A program made the position numbers and the translations under genes. A model generated the notes under the pieces. That model saw nothing but the letters and a program-made list of their open reading frames with translations, made no database searches and had not been told where the DNA came from. This document shows positions 61,601 through 64,000 of a stretch of DNA of 64,000 nt, piece by piece (position 1 is the stretch's first letter; each line of letters opens with the position of its first letter). This DNA is from Anastatus disparis (lineage: Eukaryota > Arthropoda > Insecta > Hymenoptera > Eupelmidae): assembly GCA_017163975.1 (NCBI GenBank), contig JAFFSR010000218.1, positions 6,327,501-6,391,500 of the forward strand. The letters run 5' to 3'.

Positions 61601-64000
61601 TTCATCCAGCACTTCAATAGACAGCACTGTATTCATCAATATGTATCATAAACTACCGGCAAAAAAAATTCCATCCCGATTCCATCTATCAATGAAACCT
61701 TTCTGCTTCCTCTTGCTAAAGAAAACACTCGGCACTTTTTATTTCTTCATTAAAAAGACAAAAAAGCAAAAATAAAGGAGAGCGAAATGAAAATAAATCT
61801 AAGGCAAAAAAAAAGCCGACGTTAATATCGCAATCGGAATGGTAATGAGGACGCGCATAAGAACGGCAGTGACTTGTTAATTTGAAAAAAAGAAAGAAAA
61901 AAAAAATAATGTTTTAACCACCAACGCGCGATGCGTAGTTGTAACTCATATACATGAGAGAAATAAGAAAAAGAAAAAAAGGAAAGAAATGTTCAGCGTG
62001 TGGTCTTGCACGCTTATGACGCTGTGCGACGTGTGTATGGAGAAACGCTCGTGGTATTTATGAGCTACCGATCGCTGCCTCTTAGTCTCCGGATACATGT
62101 TTTGGATGTTTTTAACTTTTTTTTTCTTTTTTATGTTTTTACTTTTCGCGTTTAAGCTGCAGGTTAACGGATGGGTTAAATGGAATTTTGTTGTTGTATT
62201 TTGTAACTTTTGGGAAGGGAGTAACGTCAAACGTGTTAAAATTTAATGTATCACGTGTAAGATTATTCGTCTTGCCGAGATAAATTTTTGGGATTTTGGA
62301 TCGGTTTAAATTAATCAAAATACCGAAAATTAATTTATCTCATACTTAAGAAAGTCAAATGACAAAATTATTTATTTAATTATTTATATTTTTAAGTAAT
62401 TTTTATTGCAATCTTTAATTAAAACTCGCAAAAATTTTAATTATTAACTAATTAGTATAAACTTTCGTCAGAAACATTTTTTTAGATGTTTTTGAGTTCG
62501 TTAAATCGGCTGTTTTTGAATATCTTTTAATAATATATTATTGGCGAAAGTTTGTACTAATTAAAAAATTATATTAATGACACGAAGTCAAATAAGTCCT
62601 TATGAATTATGTGACTGACAATGAAGGTCCTTAATTGAGTCTCTTGTTCTTAGCCATACAGATCGCTTTATTTCTTACAAATGAAGTAAGATTTATCATT
62701 AGTGGTTTTTTACTTTCATTTTATACATTCGGCATCAAAACTTTGCGACGAAGAAAGGTCTATCTAATGAGCCTGATAAATAATGCCGGGATAAAACGTT
62801 TTTGAAAAAGTTTTCAAAACAATTCTTGAATCTTATATTGATTAACTTTCAAATATTTTGCTTTGCTCGGGAATTTTCGATTGCTACATACAAAGTTTAA
62901 ATAACAACTTATTAGTCATTCTCTTTTTCGTGCTTAGAACCTTATTGTGAATTATTTGATTGATATTTAAATTAATTTATTTTCTTTAAATACATTAAAA
63001 AGACTGTTTTTGAACATCTTTTAATTATTAACTTTATTTTATTCATATATTTATTAAAGAAAACACGCACTATTGAAGTGTTAATACCAAGAAAAAAAGG
63101 ATAATAAAAATCATTGAATTTTTCATAAAAATATGAATAGCAATAAATTTAGACAATTAATATTATGTTCCATTATATAGTACCATCATCCGCGCGCACA
63201 TTCGTCCGAACGATCAACTTAAATTACTCGATCGAAAGCTGATTGTTGTTTTTTTTCGCGCCACTTAATTAGAAGTGGAAATTGGCCTATTTGTATGAAC
63301 GACGCCTCGATGTATTTTTGATCGATGCTCGTTTCCATCACACGCATTCTCAATGGTGAAATTGTCGTAATAACGGTTTTGAAAACGATATTGAGAAAAG
63401 AAAAAAATTAAAATTGATTATGATTTTCAAGGTGAAAATCTATATTTAAGTGTTTGTTGTAGATTTTCAAAGAAAATATTTTATTTAGATTAAGACAACA
63501 AAAATATTATACTTTGATTGATAGTTCGATTGTTTTTGTGAGTCAAAATGACAAGGAGTTCCCAGAAAATCAGAGACCGATACTTTTTGTCTTATTCACA
63601 AGTATACGTATCTCTGCTATTTTAATCGAACTATTAAATAAAGCAAATACAAGTGAATAAATAAGTGATAAAACTGTACTCGCTCTGCTTTATTTATAAG
63701 TTAATAATATAAAAATGCATAAGTAAACACTAACCGATCAAACCATTATTTTTAACAATACTGAAAATAACTAGATAAAAATAAAAAGTGCACGTGTGTA
63801 AAAAAAAAAAAATTTCAAAATTACATTTTTATATAAAATTTATGTCATTTTTATACAAATGACATTAGCAACAAAGAAAAATAAAAAAAGAACGTGAGAC
63901 TTTCTTAAAAGCTCATAACGACGGTGATATGGTACTTTGCGTTTTCGCACGCAAAGCTGTTAATTTAATCGGTGCGCTTAGCGTGGCACAGGAGCAATTA
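58647..64000. other. Non-coding right flank
   Basis: No coding exon can be supported. The strong inverted repeat at 60517-60656 is the main structure. GC-richer patches occur near 63.18-63.37 kb and in the last 90 bases, where an exon cut by the window edge is possible but unproven. Confidence 0.55.
60517..60656. repeat. 140-nt inverted repeat / long hairpin
   Basis: 60517-60541 and 60632-60656 pair perfectly over 25 bp. 60544-60570 and 60593-60619 then pair at 24 of 27. A 12-nt bulge (60620-60631) faces 2 nt on the other arm, and the loop is 22 nt. Composition is less AT-biased than the flanks. Candidates are a palindromic MITE or a recent inverted duplication. Confidence 0.85.

Noticed and set aside
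63905..64000. Possible exon at the right edge (open on +, GC-richer)
   Set aside because: No pyrimidine-rich acceptor before it, no recognisable protein, and it is cut by the window edge; it cannot be decided.

Overview
The window is AT-rich (roughly three-quarters A+T) eukaryotic nuclear DNA with short GT-AG introns, CAA/CAG-rich coding exons and many dispersed repeats. The two genes are an insect-type NFRKB (INO80 subunit) and an inositol-trisphosphate 3-kinase. Composition and gene structure fit an insect, possibly a hymenopteran; the order is an inference and is not fixed by any single sequence here.

Layout. (1) 1-6.2 kb: the 3' thirteen coding exons of NFRKB on the + strand, cut by the left window edge. 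(2) 6.2-8.7 kb: tail-to-tail gap. (3) 8.85-13.9 kb: six coding exons of IP3 3-kinase on the - strand, complete from ATG to stop. (4) 13.9-42.5 kb: no further coding exon. This stretch reads as upstream DNA for the short transcript and as a very long intron for a second isoform, whose alternative first coding exon lies at 42.46-42.83 kb. It holds tRNA-derived SINEs, a TTAA-flanked MITE family and small palindromes. (5) 42.8-53 kb: upstream DNA with a GC-richer patch near 45.6-45.9 kb, three more SINE copies (one a fragment) and a foldback repeat. (6) 53.3-58.6 kb: a nearly full-length non-LTR retrotransposon (LINE) on the - strand with a 14-bp target duplication, ORF1 (coiled coil plus RRM-like region) and ORF2 (APE endonuclease, reverse transcriptase, CCHC knuckle). 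It is inserted inside a MITE copy. (7) 58.6-64 kb: no gene recognised; one strong 140-nt inverted repeat.

No prokaryotic operon, CRISPR array or ordinary tRNA/rRNA gene is present. The two host genes have unrelated roles: chromatin remodelling and deubiquitinase control in the nucleus, and cytosolic IP3 phosphorylation in calcium signalling. The least ordinary material is in the mobile elements. LINE ORF2 has no ATG and overlaps ORF1 in the -1 frame, and the LINE 5' terminus is complementary to its own 3' UTR. The SINE 3' end carries a conserved inverted repeat with one compensatory base-pair change. A six-member MITE family has piggyBac-like termini.
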